Part shown: piece by piece, positions 1 through 7,333 of the stretch | Numbering within the stretch: position 1 is the stretch's first letter | Layout: each line of letters begins with the position of its first letter | NCBI GenBank assembly: GCA_021802375.1 | Contig: JAKAAL010000123.1 | Location: 1 to 9,105, forward strand | Direction of reading: 5' to 3' | DNA length: 9,105 nt | From: Bacillota bacterium | Lineage (GTDB): Bacteria > Bacillota_E > Sulfobacillia > Sulfobacillales > Sulfobacillaceae | Translations under genes and position numbers: made by a program | The notes under the pieces: model-generated | What the model was told of the DNA's origin: nothing | The model's input: only the letters and a program-made list of their open reading frames with translations | Database searches by the model: none

Positions 1-164
1 CAGCAAAGCGGTCCTGCGGCATTTGAAGAAGGACCAGAGGCGGAGAGTTCCGACGGGGATAGTGGCAACTCCCGGCACTGAACAGAAGATGAACCCGAAC
101 TTTTTGCCTTTGCAAAGGGTTTGGGGTTGGTGTCGAAAAGGATGGAAGCGAGAGCCGAAATGGA
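1..164. other. left-edge stretch without a supported gene
   Basis: Two + frames run in from the left edge. One ends at a TGA at 79-81 after an acidic, Ser/Gly-rich tail; the other stays open to a TAA at 203-205 but is Arg/Lys/Trp-rich and would overlap the promoter at 165-193. A third ends at 24-26. I recognise none of them, so an upstream gene may end here but its frame is undetermined. No intrinsic terminator (GC hairpin plus T run) is visible. Confidence 0.4.
107..118. repeat. perfect 12-bp palindrome upstream of promoter
   Basis: CCTTTGCAAAGG is a perfect palindrome without a loop. It lies about 46 bases upstream of the predicted -35 box, a plausible position for an activator or auxiliary repressor site. 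It has no T run after it, so it does not look like a terminator. It does not match the CcpA cre consensus as I know it. Regulatory function is inference. Confidence 0.3.
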
Positions 165-193
165 TTGACAAGGATAGAAAAACTTGTCATAGT
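165..193 (+). promoter_or_regulatory. sigma-A/sigma-70 type promoter for the UxaA-like operon
   Basis: A perfect -35 hexamer TTGACA (165-170) is followed after exactly 17 bases by CATAGT (188-193), which matches four of six positions of the TATAAT -10 box. Transcription would begin near position 200, giving a leader of about 50 bases before the ATG at 252. It is the best promoter-like sequence I could find in the window and it faces the first operon. Confidence 0.55.
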
Positions 194-206
194 ATGGGCG
201 TTTAAA

Positions 207-222
207 GGTATGACCACATACC
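207..222. promoter_or_regulatory. inverted repeat, candidate repressor operator
   Basis: GGTATG-ACCA-CATACC is a perfect inverted repeat with 6-bp arms and a 4-bp centre, placed just downstream of the predicted transcription start. Its left part, GGTATGACCA, also resembles the TNGTNNNACNA operator core of FadR-subfamily GntR regulators, which often control sugar-acid catabolism. The identity of the regulator is inference; none is encoded in this window. Confidence 0.45.
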
Positions 223-231
223 AATATTGGT
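220..231. promoter_or_regulatory. perfect 12-bp palindrome, second candidate operator
   Basis: ACCAATATTGGT is a perfect palindrome that shares three bases with the inverted repeat at 207-222. Together they form a 25-bp block between the predicted transcription start and the ribosome binding site (GAGGGAGGT, 234-242). The sequence has the ACCA/TGGT half-sites seen in GntR-type operators such as those of the uronate regulators ExuR/UxuR, though the order is reversed. A repressor here would act as a roadblock. Confidence 0.45.
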
Positions 232-251
232 TTGAGGGAGGTAAATAGCGG

Positions 252-539
252 ATGAGCCATGGATTTTTGGTGCATGGTGACGAGGACCACGTGGGGATAG
301 CTGTTCGTGATTTGACGCCGGGAGAAGTGGTCAGCGGCATGTATCTGACGTCCCATCAACCGATCACGATCACCGTTGTGGATAAGATTCCTCTGGGTCA
401 TAAAGTGGCCCTAGTCAATCTGAATCCCGGTGACAAGCTGGTGGAATATCACGAGGTGGTGGGCCAGGTGACCCAACCTATTCGTTCGGGAGAGCATGTG
501 CATATTCATAACCTTAAAAGTGTGAGGTGGGGAGCATGA
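252..539 (+). CDS. UxaA-family small subunit (SAF domain)
   Basis: This 95-residue protein is the small SAF-domain subunit of a split UxaA-family lyase, the form found in altronate dehydratase-type and (2R)-sulfolactate sulfo-lyase (SuyA-type) enzymes. It should pair in the cytoplasm with the large subunit encoded next. Visible family signatures are the D-x-V-x-I-A-V-x-D-L stretch near residues 12-21, IPLGHKVAL at 46-54, and the GEHVHIHN block at 80-87. The length suits a stand-alone SAF subunit; fused UxaA proteins carry this as an N-terminal domain. The ATG at 252 follows GAGGGAGGT at 234-242, a strong site. The stop overlaps the next start (ATGA at 536-539), implying translational coupling. 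An oddity is VEYHEVVGQ at 64-72, where family members usually have a KYG-like sequence (from memory); the Lys and Gly are replaced by Glu and His. Substrate is not determined. Confidence 0.88.
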   Translation: MSHGFLVHGDEDHVGIAVRDLTPGEVVSGMYLTSHQPITITVVDKIPLGHKVALVNLNPGDKLVEYHEVVGQVTQPIRSGEHVHIHNLKSVRWGA

Positions 540-1699
540 TGAAAGATCGCACGGAGTTTTTAGGCTATCGTCGACCCCATGGCGCGATCGGCGCGCGCAA
601 TCGGGTAGTCATTCTCCCGGTAGATGATTTGTCTAATGCCGCCGTGGAAGGAGTCGCCCGACTGGTGCCAGGAGTGTTGGCATTGCCGCATCCTTACGGT
701 CGTCTGCAATTCGGTGAGGACTTAGCCTTGCACTTTCGCACCCTCATTGGCACGGGAGCAAATCCCAACGTGGCAGCGGTGGTGGTGATCGGAATTGAGC
801 CGAACTGGACCGAGAAGGTCGTAGAAGGCATTGCCAAAACGGGAAAGCCGGTCGCCGGTTTTTCTATTGAGAGTCACGGGGATACGGCGACCATCGCCCA
901 AGCCGCTGGGGTGGCGCGGCGGTTTTTGCAAGAAGCTTCAGAACAACAGCGAGAGCCCGTTTCCGTGGCGGATGCGGTTTTTAGCATTAAGTGTGGAGAG
1001 TCAGATACCACCTCAGGACTTGCGTCCAACCCAGCGGTCGGGCAGGCCGTCGACTGGCTCATCGACCAGGGGGCAACGGTCATTTTTGGGGAGACCTCAG
1101 AAATCACTGGGGCTGAGCACTTAATTGCTCGGAGATGCGCCAATGACACCGTTCGGAGCAAATACTTGGAGTTTCATGAAGGCTATCAGCAATTTATTCA
1201 AGAGACCGGGTTTGATTTGATGGGGTCACAGCCGACGCAAGGAAATATCGCTGGCGGCCTCAGCACGATTGAAGAAAAAGCGATGGGTAATATTCAAAAA
1301 ACCGGGACTCGGCCCATCGTGGATGCTTTGGCGCCCGCTGAGGCTCCCAGCCAGCGAGGGTTGAATTTCATGGACTCGTCGTCAGCAGCCGCCGAGTTTG
1401 TGACGCTGATGGGCGCGGCGGGTTCGATTTTTCATTTCTTTACTACCGGTCAAGGCAACATTATTGGCAATCCTATTGTGCCCGTTTTGAAGACCACAGC
1501 CAATCCTAAGACTGCCGCGCAAATGGCAGAACACATTGACCTGGATCTCAGTGGCCTCTTAACTTTGGACATGACACTAGGGGAGGCCGGAGAAGCCTTG
1601 GTGGCCATGATGCTAAGAACCTTGAATGGACGGTTGACCGCGGCAGAAGTCTTGGGACATCGGGAATTTGTCTTAACCAAGCTCTATCGGAGCGCCTAG
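536..1699 (+). CDS. UxaA-family large (catalytic) subunit
   Basis: The product (388 residues from the ATG at 536) is the large subunit of a UxaA-family dehydratase/lyase, a metal-dependent family that eliminates water from sugar acids (altronate, galactarate) or sulfite from sulfolactate. Signatures in order are [13 protein letters not shown] (10-22), [10 protein letters not shown] followed by NPAVG (152-169), [11 protein letters not shown] (185-195), GSQPTQGN with GGLSTIEEK (230-248), and [16 protein letters not shown] (304-319) followed by ANP. Cys153, His195 and Gln306 are candidate metal or active-site residues by family position. The start was chosen because GAGGTGGGG at 524-532 serves the ATG at 536 (or ATG at 539); an in-frame GTG at 527 lies inside that site. 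The 4-base overlap with the small subunit gene indicates one operon. The separate subunits and the [10 protein letters not shown] form, rather than CGGSD, recall SuyB-like members as I remember them, so altronate dehydratase is one of at least two possibilities. Confidence 0.88.
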   Translation: MMKDRTEFLGYRRPHGAIGARNRVVILPVDDLSNAAVEGVARLVPGVLALPHPYGRLQFGEDLALHFRTLIGTGANPNVAAVVVIGIEPNWTEKVVEGIAKTGKPVAGFSIESHGDTATIAQAAGVARRFLQEASEQQREPVSVADAVFSIKCGESDTTSGLASNPAVGQAVDWLIDQGATVIFGETSEITGAEHLIARRCANDTVRSKYLEFHEGYQQFIQETGFDLMGSQPTQGNIAGGLSTIEEKAMGNIQKTGTRPIVDALAPAEAPSQRGLNFMDSSSAAAEFVTLMGAAGSIFHFFTTGQGNIIGNPIVPVLKTTANPKTAAQMAEHIDLDLSGLLTLDMTLGEAGEALVAMMLRTLNGRLTAAEVLGHREFVLTKLYRSA

Positions 1700-2082
1700 G
1701 CTGGATTCGAAGGTCATGCAGATCTCCGCATGCAACCGCGAGAAGGCTACTGTGCGCGGGTCAAAGTGTTCGCCTTTTAGAACAGTGATCGGATACACGG
1801 AAGACTGGGGTAGTAGGATGACGGAGCGATCTCAGCTTCGCGGGCAAGTCGTGCCGTGTGGCCCACACGCAGTATAGGACCCAGACTGGGTCGGGCGGGG
1901 GCTGCACGAACGACAGCCAGAGGCTTAAAGGAGCAGGTTCAGGAGTCGCGATAATCACTCCATCGGGGAGGTCGATGGGCCGGGTGGACCGTAGGGGGCC
2001 CTGAACGCGGTGGAGACTTCGAAGAGAGTCTTGAGAGATCGGCATCGAGCGACGAGACACGGCCACTGGGTTTACGAAGACT
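1700..2082 (+). other. intergenic gap, possible decayed gene
   Basis: No intact gene spans this 383-base gap. No clear terminator follows the UxaA-like operon and no good promoter precedes the glycosidase genes. Two open segments in different + frames, about 1936-2001 and 2003-2086, have conceptual translations weakly reminiscent of an SMP-30/gluconolactonase C-terminal half (GSGVAIITPSGRSMGRVD, then GGDFEESLERSASSDE). The second ends at a TGA (2084-2086) that touches the ribosome binding site AAAGGAG of the next gene, as a coupled upstream gene would. This is a low-confidence reading and chance is not excluded. The minus-strand frame over 1761-2201 looks like a shadow. Confidence 0.25.
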
Positions 2083-4998
2083 GTGAAAGGAGATGTTCGG
2101 CAGTTGACTTGGGCCGATGACGATGGTTCACACGATGATTCCGAGCCGCTGGAACCATTTTCTGGCCAGTGGATTTGGGTGGGAGAGCCAAAACCGGACA
2201 ATGGATGGGTGGCGTTTCGCCGAACGTTTCACGTCGCTAATTCCCTGAGGTCGGCGAAGATCCGGGTGAGCGCTGACTCCCGTTATGTACTGTGGTTAAA
2301 TGGAACGCGTATAGGTCAAGGGCCGGTGCGATCGTGGACCCAGCCGTGGTATTACGACGAATACGAGTGCGCTTCGGAACTTGAGGTTGGCGACAACCTT
2401 TTGCTGATTACGGTGGTCCATCCCGGGGTGTCCACTTTTCAATCCGTTCGGTCGCGGGGCGGCTTATGGGCGGCGCTGACGATGTGGACCAACGAAGGGC
2501 ATCTTAAGGAGATTGTCACGGATGACCTTTGGCAAGGAAGCCTCGATTACGGGTGGCAGCGAAATAGCCCACGGATCAGTTGCCAGCAGGGATATGTCGA
2601 GCTGGTGGATGGGCGTCAACGTCTGCACGCCTCCTGGGAGCGAGCGCGTCCTCTGGGAAAGGTGGGAATCGGGCCCTGGGGACGATTAAATCGCCGTCCA
2701 ATTCCGTTGCTGGCTCAGACTCGGGTCTTCCCTGAAAAAGTTATGGCTCAAAAAGGAGCCTCTCAATTAGCGCTAGCTCACGCGGTGGAACTCCGAGGCT
2801 TGCTTACCCAGGGGGATACCAGCGCGAATCCGGTCGAGTTCGCACCCCGGTGGTTGGCAACGCAGATTCACCTGCCAGTTCAACAAACCGTCACGTTTTA
2901 CAGGCTCAACACGGGACTCGTGGCGGACAGTTGGCTCAACCATGAACCCGTTCGATGGCACCCGGTCACCCCTTTGAGCGCCGTGTGGAGTGCACAACGC
3001 GTGCTCCATGCGGGAGATTATGTTTGGCTCAGTCGGATTGTCGGCCCGTCTAATCGATTTAACTGGAGTTTCGGCATCCAGGAACCGGGGGTGTCTTTGC
3101 GACCCGTCGGCGATCAGGGAAGCCCTTGGGTGTTAGGCCAGATCCCTGATAACCTGACCCTCGAGCGGGTGGTCGACCTAGGTTGGGCAGAACTGAAGAC
3201 GGTCGGAACTTGGCTGGATGTGCCCGCCGGAAAAATATGGACAGACGACGGGTACTTGCAAGCGGCTTCAGCCAGAGCCCACATGGATTCCCCGTCCGAT
3301 GTCCACCAGATGGACAATCCTGTCGAGCCAGGTTTGAGTCTCACCGTAGATCCCGTAGATTCCGGCCAGGCCGTGCAAGTCGTCGTCGATTTTGGCCGTG
3401 AGGTAAGTGGATACTGGAATTTTGAGGTCAGTGCGCACTCCGGTGTGATCATCGATCTGGCGGGAATCGAAGTGCAACAGAATGGCGAGTTGTTATTTCC
3501 CGAAGCGCTCTATCCGGCCATGCAATATATTACGTGTGAAGGTCGGCAGCAGGTGGAATCGGTCATCCGGAGAGGGTGTCGCTACCTTATTTTGACTATC
3601 CGCAACCATCAGCGCCCTCTCAGTATCACGTCCTTGCACTGCCTGGAGGTGACGTATCCAATTTTGTCGGAGGGTTTGTTATCTACCGACAATGCCATAG
3701 CCAATAAGCTATACACGATGTCCGCATTGACCACGCGCCTTTGTATGGAGGATACGTTTGTCGACTGCCCAGCCTACGAACAAGCGCTGTGGGTGGGAGA
3801 TCTTCGCGTTGAGGCGTTAGTCGCCTATGCCTTGTTCGGTGAAAGTCGTTTGGTGCGCCATAGTCTAGAACTGATCGGACAGTCATTGGATCGGGGTGAT
3901 GGGTTTAGGGCGGTCGTCCCCACCGACTGGGACCGACGGATGCCCGCTTGGACCTTGCTATGGATCATTACCATTGGAGAATATTGGAATTTTAGCGGAG
4001 ACCAAGCAGCCCTTGAACGATTTTACCCTTGGGTTGCGCTGGTCTTGGAAAGTTTTTTATCCCACGGGAATACCATCCAGTTATTGGAAAGTAGAGGCAA
4101 CAACATGATCGACTGGGCACCGATGGAGGTTTCTGACCATGGCGTGGTGACAGCGATCAATGCGTTGTTCGTTTGGTGCCTGAAGACGGGACAACATTTG
4201 GCGGCGGCCATCGGGCGCCCGCGAGAGGCCCAACGCTGGCAGCGCGAACGCACGACCCTTATCGCAGCGATGCATCGCTTCCTATGGAATGATGAGATGG
4301 CAGCCTACGCGGATGAAATGCCCCATCCATCCCGACCTGCGACCTTTAGCCAACAGACCCAAACCCTGGCCTACTTGGCCGGAGCGGTGCCCAAGAACCG
4401 AGAAACCCAAGTATCCTCGTGGATCGTTGATCCCCCGCGGGGAACCGTGATTTCAGGGACGCCCTGGATGGAATTCTTTGTGTGCGAGGCACGCCTGAAA
4501 CTCTCAGACGGCGTTGGCCAATTGGACGAAGCCTTAGGCCGTTGGCAAACCATGATGGGTGATGAGAGTACGACGTTTTGGGAAACCTTCGCAGATCCGA
4601 AGAGCGTCCGTCCGACCAGGAGCTTTTGTCACGGGTGGTCAGCCGGTCCCGCGTACTTCCTGGTGCGCCACGGCCTGGGTGTTCGCTCAGTCATTGCTGG
4701 TGGGCGAGTGGTCTGGATCGACCCCGCGCTAGACCAGTGGCGGAGCGCTCAGGGGCGAGTTCCGGTGCCGCAAGGAGAGATTGAGGTCCACTGGCGGGCA
4801 GCCGATGACAATGCGGCGGAGTTAACGGTGAAACTTCCGCAGGGAGTGAGTGGGATCTTGGCTCCGCGGTGGGCCCAACGGGCGGAAATTTACCAAGGTC
4901 AAGGCACTTTGCTCAAACAAGGTGGATTTGGATTCCAGGGGACGGTTTGCTGGGCCATCTCCCCCATTGCGCAATTCGGGGCCGAAGTGGGCTCATGA
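2083..4998 (+). CDS. GH78 alpha-L-rhamnosidase-like glycosidase
   Basis: This protein of about 970 residues fits family GH78, inverting enzymes that release terminal alpha-L-rhamnose. An N-terminal beta-sandwich begins at GQWIWVG (28-34), with AFRRTF (44-49) and a GPVRSW...YDEYE stretch typical of the rhamnosidase N-domain. The six-hairpin (alpha/alpha)6 catalytic domain carries DTFVDCPAYEQALWVGD (557-573). Asp561, Glu566 (general acid by family position) and Asp573 are all present. TTFWE (830-834) offers Glu834 as candidate base, and SFCHGWSAG (847-855) keeps the conserved His850. A short beta-rich C-terminal domain follows. No signal peptide is visible, so it is probably cytoplasmic. The start is uncertain: GTG 2083 is the outermost, but the good site AAAGGAG (2086-2092) lies inside that reading and instead serves TTG 2104, which would remove seven residues. 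The DCPAYEQ variant differs from the usual DCPQRxE, so the substrate may not be plain rhamnosides. Confidence 0.85.
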   Translation: MKGDVRQLTWADDDGSHDDSEPLEPFSGQWIWVGEPKPDNGWVAFRRTFHVANSLRSAKIRVSADSRYVLWLNGTRIGQGPVRSWTQPWYYDEYECASELEVGDNLLLITVVHPGVSTFQSVRSRGGLWAALTMWTNEGHLKEIVTDDLWQGSLDYGWQRNSPRISCQQGYVELVDGRQRLHASWERARPLGKVGIGPWGRLNRRPIPLLAQTRVFPEKVMAQKGASQLALAHAVELRGLLTQGDTSANPVEFAPRWLATQIHLPVQQTVTFYRLNTGLVADSWLNHEPVRWHPVTPLSAVWSAQRVLHAGDYVWLSRIVGPSNRFNWSFGIQEPGVSLRPVGDQGSPWVLGQIPDNLTLERVVDLGWAELKTVGTWLDVPAGKIWTDDGYLQAASARAHMDSPSDVHQMDNPVEPGLSLTVDPVDSGQAVQVVVDFGREVSGYWNFEVSAHSGVIIDLAGIEVQQNGELLFPEALYPAMQYITCEGRQQVESVIRRGCRYLILTIRNHQRPLSITSLHCLEVTYPILSEGLLSTDNAIANKLYTMSALTTRLCMEDTFVDCPAYEQALWVGDLRVEALVAYALFGESRLVRHSLELIGQSLDRGDGFRAVVPTDWDRRMPAWTLLWIITIGEYWNFSGDQAALERFYPWVALVLESFLSHGNTIQLLESRGNNMIDWAPMEVSDHGVVTAINALFVWCLKTGQHLAAAIGRPREAQRWQRERTTLIAAMHRFLWNDEMAAYADEMPHPSRPATFSQQTQTLAYLAGAVPKNRETQVSSWIVDPPRGTVISGTPWMEFFVCEARLKLSDGVGQLDEALGRWQTMMGDESTTFWETFADPKSVRPTRSFCHGWSAGPAYFLVRHGLGVRSVIAGGRVVWIDPALDQWRSAQGRVPVPQGEIEVHWRAADDNAAELTVKLPQGVSGILAPRWAQRAEIYQGQGTLLKQGGFGFQGTVCWAISPIAQFGAEVGS

Positions 4999-5059
4999 CC
5001 AGCCGTAGATACTGCGTCCAGGTCGTGAGCATGGTCGAGGCGAGTGAGGAGGACAAACC

Positions 5060-7093
5060 ATGGACAGATCGGCGGATCCGTCATGGCAGTGGACGTTTGA
5101 AGACGGCCAGCTACTGCTTCACTTTGGTGAACGGGCGTGCATGCGCTTGCCTCTAGCAATAATCGTAGATGGAGTGGTAGTCGGGTGGCATTGGCGCCAG
5201 GCTGGTGAGGCAGAGCAGCGGGAGACAGATCCGTGCTTCACTGCAGAATCTTCGGACCAACGATTTAAGGCGAGATTGAGTTTGGGAGCAAGGCGTACGG
5301 TGAGACTAGAAGTGCAGGCGTTGCACTCCATTCGCCAAGGCCTTAGCCTGGAATTTGGCGCCGGCGGATTCATCGTGAAGAGCAACAGTTGGAGGGCATT
5401 TGTTCCTGATGTATTCAATCGACGGATGAATCCCTGGGTGTCTCAGTCGGTGACTATCGCGACCGCGATTGACACAGACGCGCAACGTAAGGCCGGAGTA
5501 CTCACCTTCGTCAATGCCCCGGCGCCCAAGGTTGCAGCGTTTCGTCTTGAGGGCGGGAGCTCCGAGGGGAAAAACTGGCTAGGTATCGCCGTGCCAGGTG
5601 CTCTGCCCTGTGCTGCATTCGAATATCACGTGGCAGAAGACCGCGTACGGGTCGTGGTGCAACACTGGACGCCTTTAGTCGACGGGGATGCGATCGAGCT
5701 TTGGCTAAGAGCTGGGTTAGGGTCAGACGAAGAAGCTCTAACGTTGGCAGTGGAGGCCGAACGCAATAACCAGAGGGACCGATCGGGTCCCCCTTCGGCG
5801 GAGTGGTGGAGTCAGCCGATTTTTTGTACCTGGGGAGAACAAACAGCGAGGAACGTAGCAACCGGTCAGCCCGTCCATCTCAGCCAGGGGGACCTAGTGA
5901 CCTGGGTGAATGCGGTAGAAAGGATGACGGGCAATACCGAGTTTACAATCTGCGTAGATGCTTCATGGGCGAACAACAGCCGCAGTTGGGTGGCGTCTCA
6001 ACGAGTTGGGGGTACGGATGGACTTCGAGCACTGATTGAGGCCTGGCATCGGTCGGGTCATCATGTCTTATTGTGGCTTAGTCCGCTAGATTTATCGAGA
6101 ACCTGGGATGGCGATCAGCTCTTTGACGACGTCGAGGAGTTGACTAGCTGCGTTTCAGGGCAACCACCCTTGCGCGACCTATCGACCGAGCAGGGGCGAG
6201 CACATCTGCGGTCAGTAGTGCGTTATGGGCTGAGTGAGGACAGACACTGCCTCAATGCCGATGGGTTTAAAGTGGACTATAATTTTCGCAATCCAGACCC
6301 GCGAACGTACTCGATGGAACGACTGAGTTGGGGTGAAGGAGACCAATACTGGAAAAACACCATGGAGTTCCTGACAGAGACCGCTCGGATGTTCAAGTCC
6401 CACCCACTACTGTCCTATAGTGGTATCGCTCCTTGGGTTCAGCAGTATACGGGAATGCTTCGATTGAACGACGATGCCTCAGATTCGCCGGTTGCCTGGC
6501 TCGACCGGGCGAGCGTCGGGCTGCGAACCTTGCCTGGGACGCTGGTCGATGCCGATGGGTGGAGCATGACGCGGGAGAAGGCCTACCAATACTGGCCAGT
6601 GAGTGCAGTCATTGGCGTTCCAAGTCTCCTGCACGTCACGCGCTTTGACGGAGGAGATCCGTGGACCGCGGATGATCAAATTCGGCTAGCGGGGGTCTGG
6701 ACCACGTATCAGAACGCCCCGACACGCCCGAGCCATCGCATCGTCATTGGTCCTGGACGTCATCGGATTGATCGCTATGCCACCGACCAGAGCGGGGCAG
6801 CACGTCGAGTCGCGTACTGCGCAAATGACGACTTGGTGGTGACCTATTCCCTGGAGCGTATTCGACTGACGGTGACGCGCGGTGGGGTTTTTTGGATTCC
6901 GTTCGAAGAAGGCTCTGCTCCGACCGTATTAGAAGCCGTGCACGCGGATGGTCGCCGCCAATCATGGCCCATTGAGACGGTCCGCCAAACCAATCCCCGT
7001 GGAATGCTGGTCGTGTTGGAGCGATCCGTGGGGCAGTACCACGATATCCTATTTTGGGAAGGGCCAATCTCAGCCGATACGAATAAAAAGTAA
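5060..7093 (+). CDS. TIM-barrel alpha-glycosidase-like protein (clan GH-D / GH31-like)
   Basis: This 677-residue protein reads as a retaining glycoside hydrolase, but I cannot place it in a family. Residues 1-235 form a beta-rich N-terminal domain. A TIM-barrel pattern starts with PIFCTWGEQ (253-261), continues with FTICVDASW (295-303) and HHVLLWLSPLD (334-344), and reaches DGFKVDY (401-407). There Asp406 is the candidate nucleophile, as in the GFKxD motif of GH31/GH36-related enzymes. RLNDDASD (468-475) supplies Asp471 or Asp472 as candidate acid/base. A beta-rich C-terminal domain covers roughly 570-677. No signal peptide is visible. The ATG at 5060 sits 7 bases after a perfect GAGGAGG (5046-5052). 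The gene lies 61 bases after the GH78-like gene with no terminator between, so the two are probably co-transcribed and may act on the same oligosaccharide. The sulfoquinovosidase nucleophile motif is absent. Alpha-galactosidase-like activity is possible but unproven. Confidence 0.72.
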   Translation: MDRSADPSWQWTFEDGQLLLHFGERACMRLPLAIIVDGVVVGWHWRQAGEAEQRETDPCFTAESSDQRFKARLSLGARRTVRLEVQALHSIRQGLSLEFGAGGFIVKSNSWRAFVPDVFNRRMNPWVSQSVTIATAIDTDAQRKAGVLTFVNAPAPKVAAFRLEGGSSEGKNWLGIAVPGALPCAAFEYHVAEDRVRVVVQHWTPLVDGDAIELWLRAGLGSDEEALTLAVEAERNNQRDRSGPPSAEWWSQPIFCTWGEQTARNVATGQPVHLSQGDLVTWVNAVERMTGNTEFTICVDASWANNSRSWVASQRVGGTDGLRALIEAWHRSGHHVLLWLSPLDLSRTWDGDQLFDDVEELTSCVSGQPPLRDLSTEQGRAHLRSVVRYGLSEDRHCLNADGFKVDYNFRNPDPRTYSMERLSWGEGDQYWKNTMEFLTETARMFKSHPLLSYSGIAPWVQQYTGMLRLNDDASDSPVAWLDRASVGLRTLPGTLVDADGWSMTREKAYQYWPVSAVIGVPSLLHVTRFDGGDPWTADDQIRLAGVWTTYQNAPTRPSHRIVIGPGRHRIDRYATDQSGAARRVAYCANDDLVVTYSLERIRLTVTRGGVFWIPFEEGSAPTVLEAVHADGRRQSWPIETVRQTNPRGMLVVLERSVGQYHDILFWEGPISADTNKK

Positions 7094-7148
7094 ACACGCC
7101 GGGTTGAACCATGCGTGCATCCAGGCAGTAAAGACAGGACAACGTTCG

Positions 7149-7168
7149 AACCAATCCCAACCAATCCA
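7149..7168. repeat. two tandem AACCAATCC copies, 10-bp period
   Basis: AACCAATCC occurs at 7149-7157 and again at 7159-7167. The 10-bp period places both copies on about the same face of the helix, as direct-repeat operators often are. It lies 50-75 bases after the glycosidase stop codon. Function is unknown. Confidence 0.3.
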
Positions 7169-7320
7169 AGGATTTCTGCTCGTTGCCTTGAATTCTAAGC
7201 GATCTCACTCCGACATCGTGTCGACAGACGGCTAGCTTCACGGTTAGAGAGCCCGCCGCGAAAGGCAACAGACTGCGCGGAGTCCCCGAAAATCCATTCA
7301 GATGCGGCAAGAAAGAGCAT

Positions 7321-7333
7321 GGATTGCCAATCC
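7321..7333. promoter_or_regulatory. inverted repeat GGATTG-C-CAATCC
   Basis: A perfect inverted repeat with 6-bp arms around one base. Its right arm contains CCAATCC (7327-7333), the same 7-mer repeated at 7151 and 7161 in this gap. It lies about 155 bases upstream of the propeller gene's ATG and could be an operator for that gene. No T run follows, so it is not a terminator. Confidence 0.3.

Noticed and set aside
23..205. 60-codon + frame starting with TTG
   Set aside because: No ribosome binding site, atypical basic and Trp-rich composition, and it would contain the predicted promoter. It may only be an open run entering from the left edge.
1711..1735. Hairpin CATGC...GCATG after the UxaA-like operon as a terminator
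   Set aside because: Arms are only 5 bp and no T run follows.
1761..2201. 146-codon minus-strand open frame
   Set aside because: Ser/Pro-rich translation without domain signals; it overlaps the start of the GH78-like gene.
5060..7093. Sulfoquinovosidase (to match a sulfolactate lyase reading of the first operon)
   Set aside because: The protein has DGFKVDY as nucleophile motif rather than the ADFGE-type motif of sulfoquinovosidases, and no other sulfoglycolysis gene is in the window.
7120..7170. tRNA-like T-loop (GTTCGAACC)
   Set aside because: The flanking bases do not form a T-arm stem beyond one pair, and no acceptor, D or anticodon arm can be drawn around it.
6744..7310. 188-codon minus-strand open frame
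   Set aside because: It overlaps the 3' part of the TIM-barrel glycosidase by about 350 bases and its translation has no recognisable domain.
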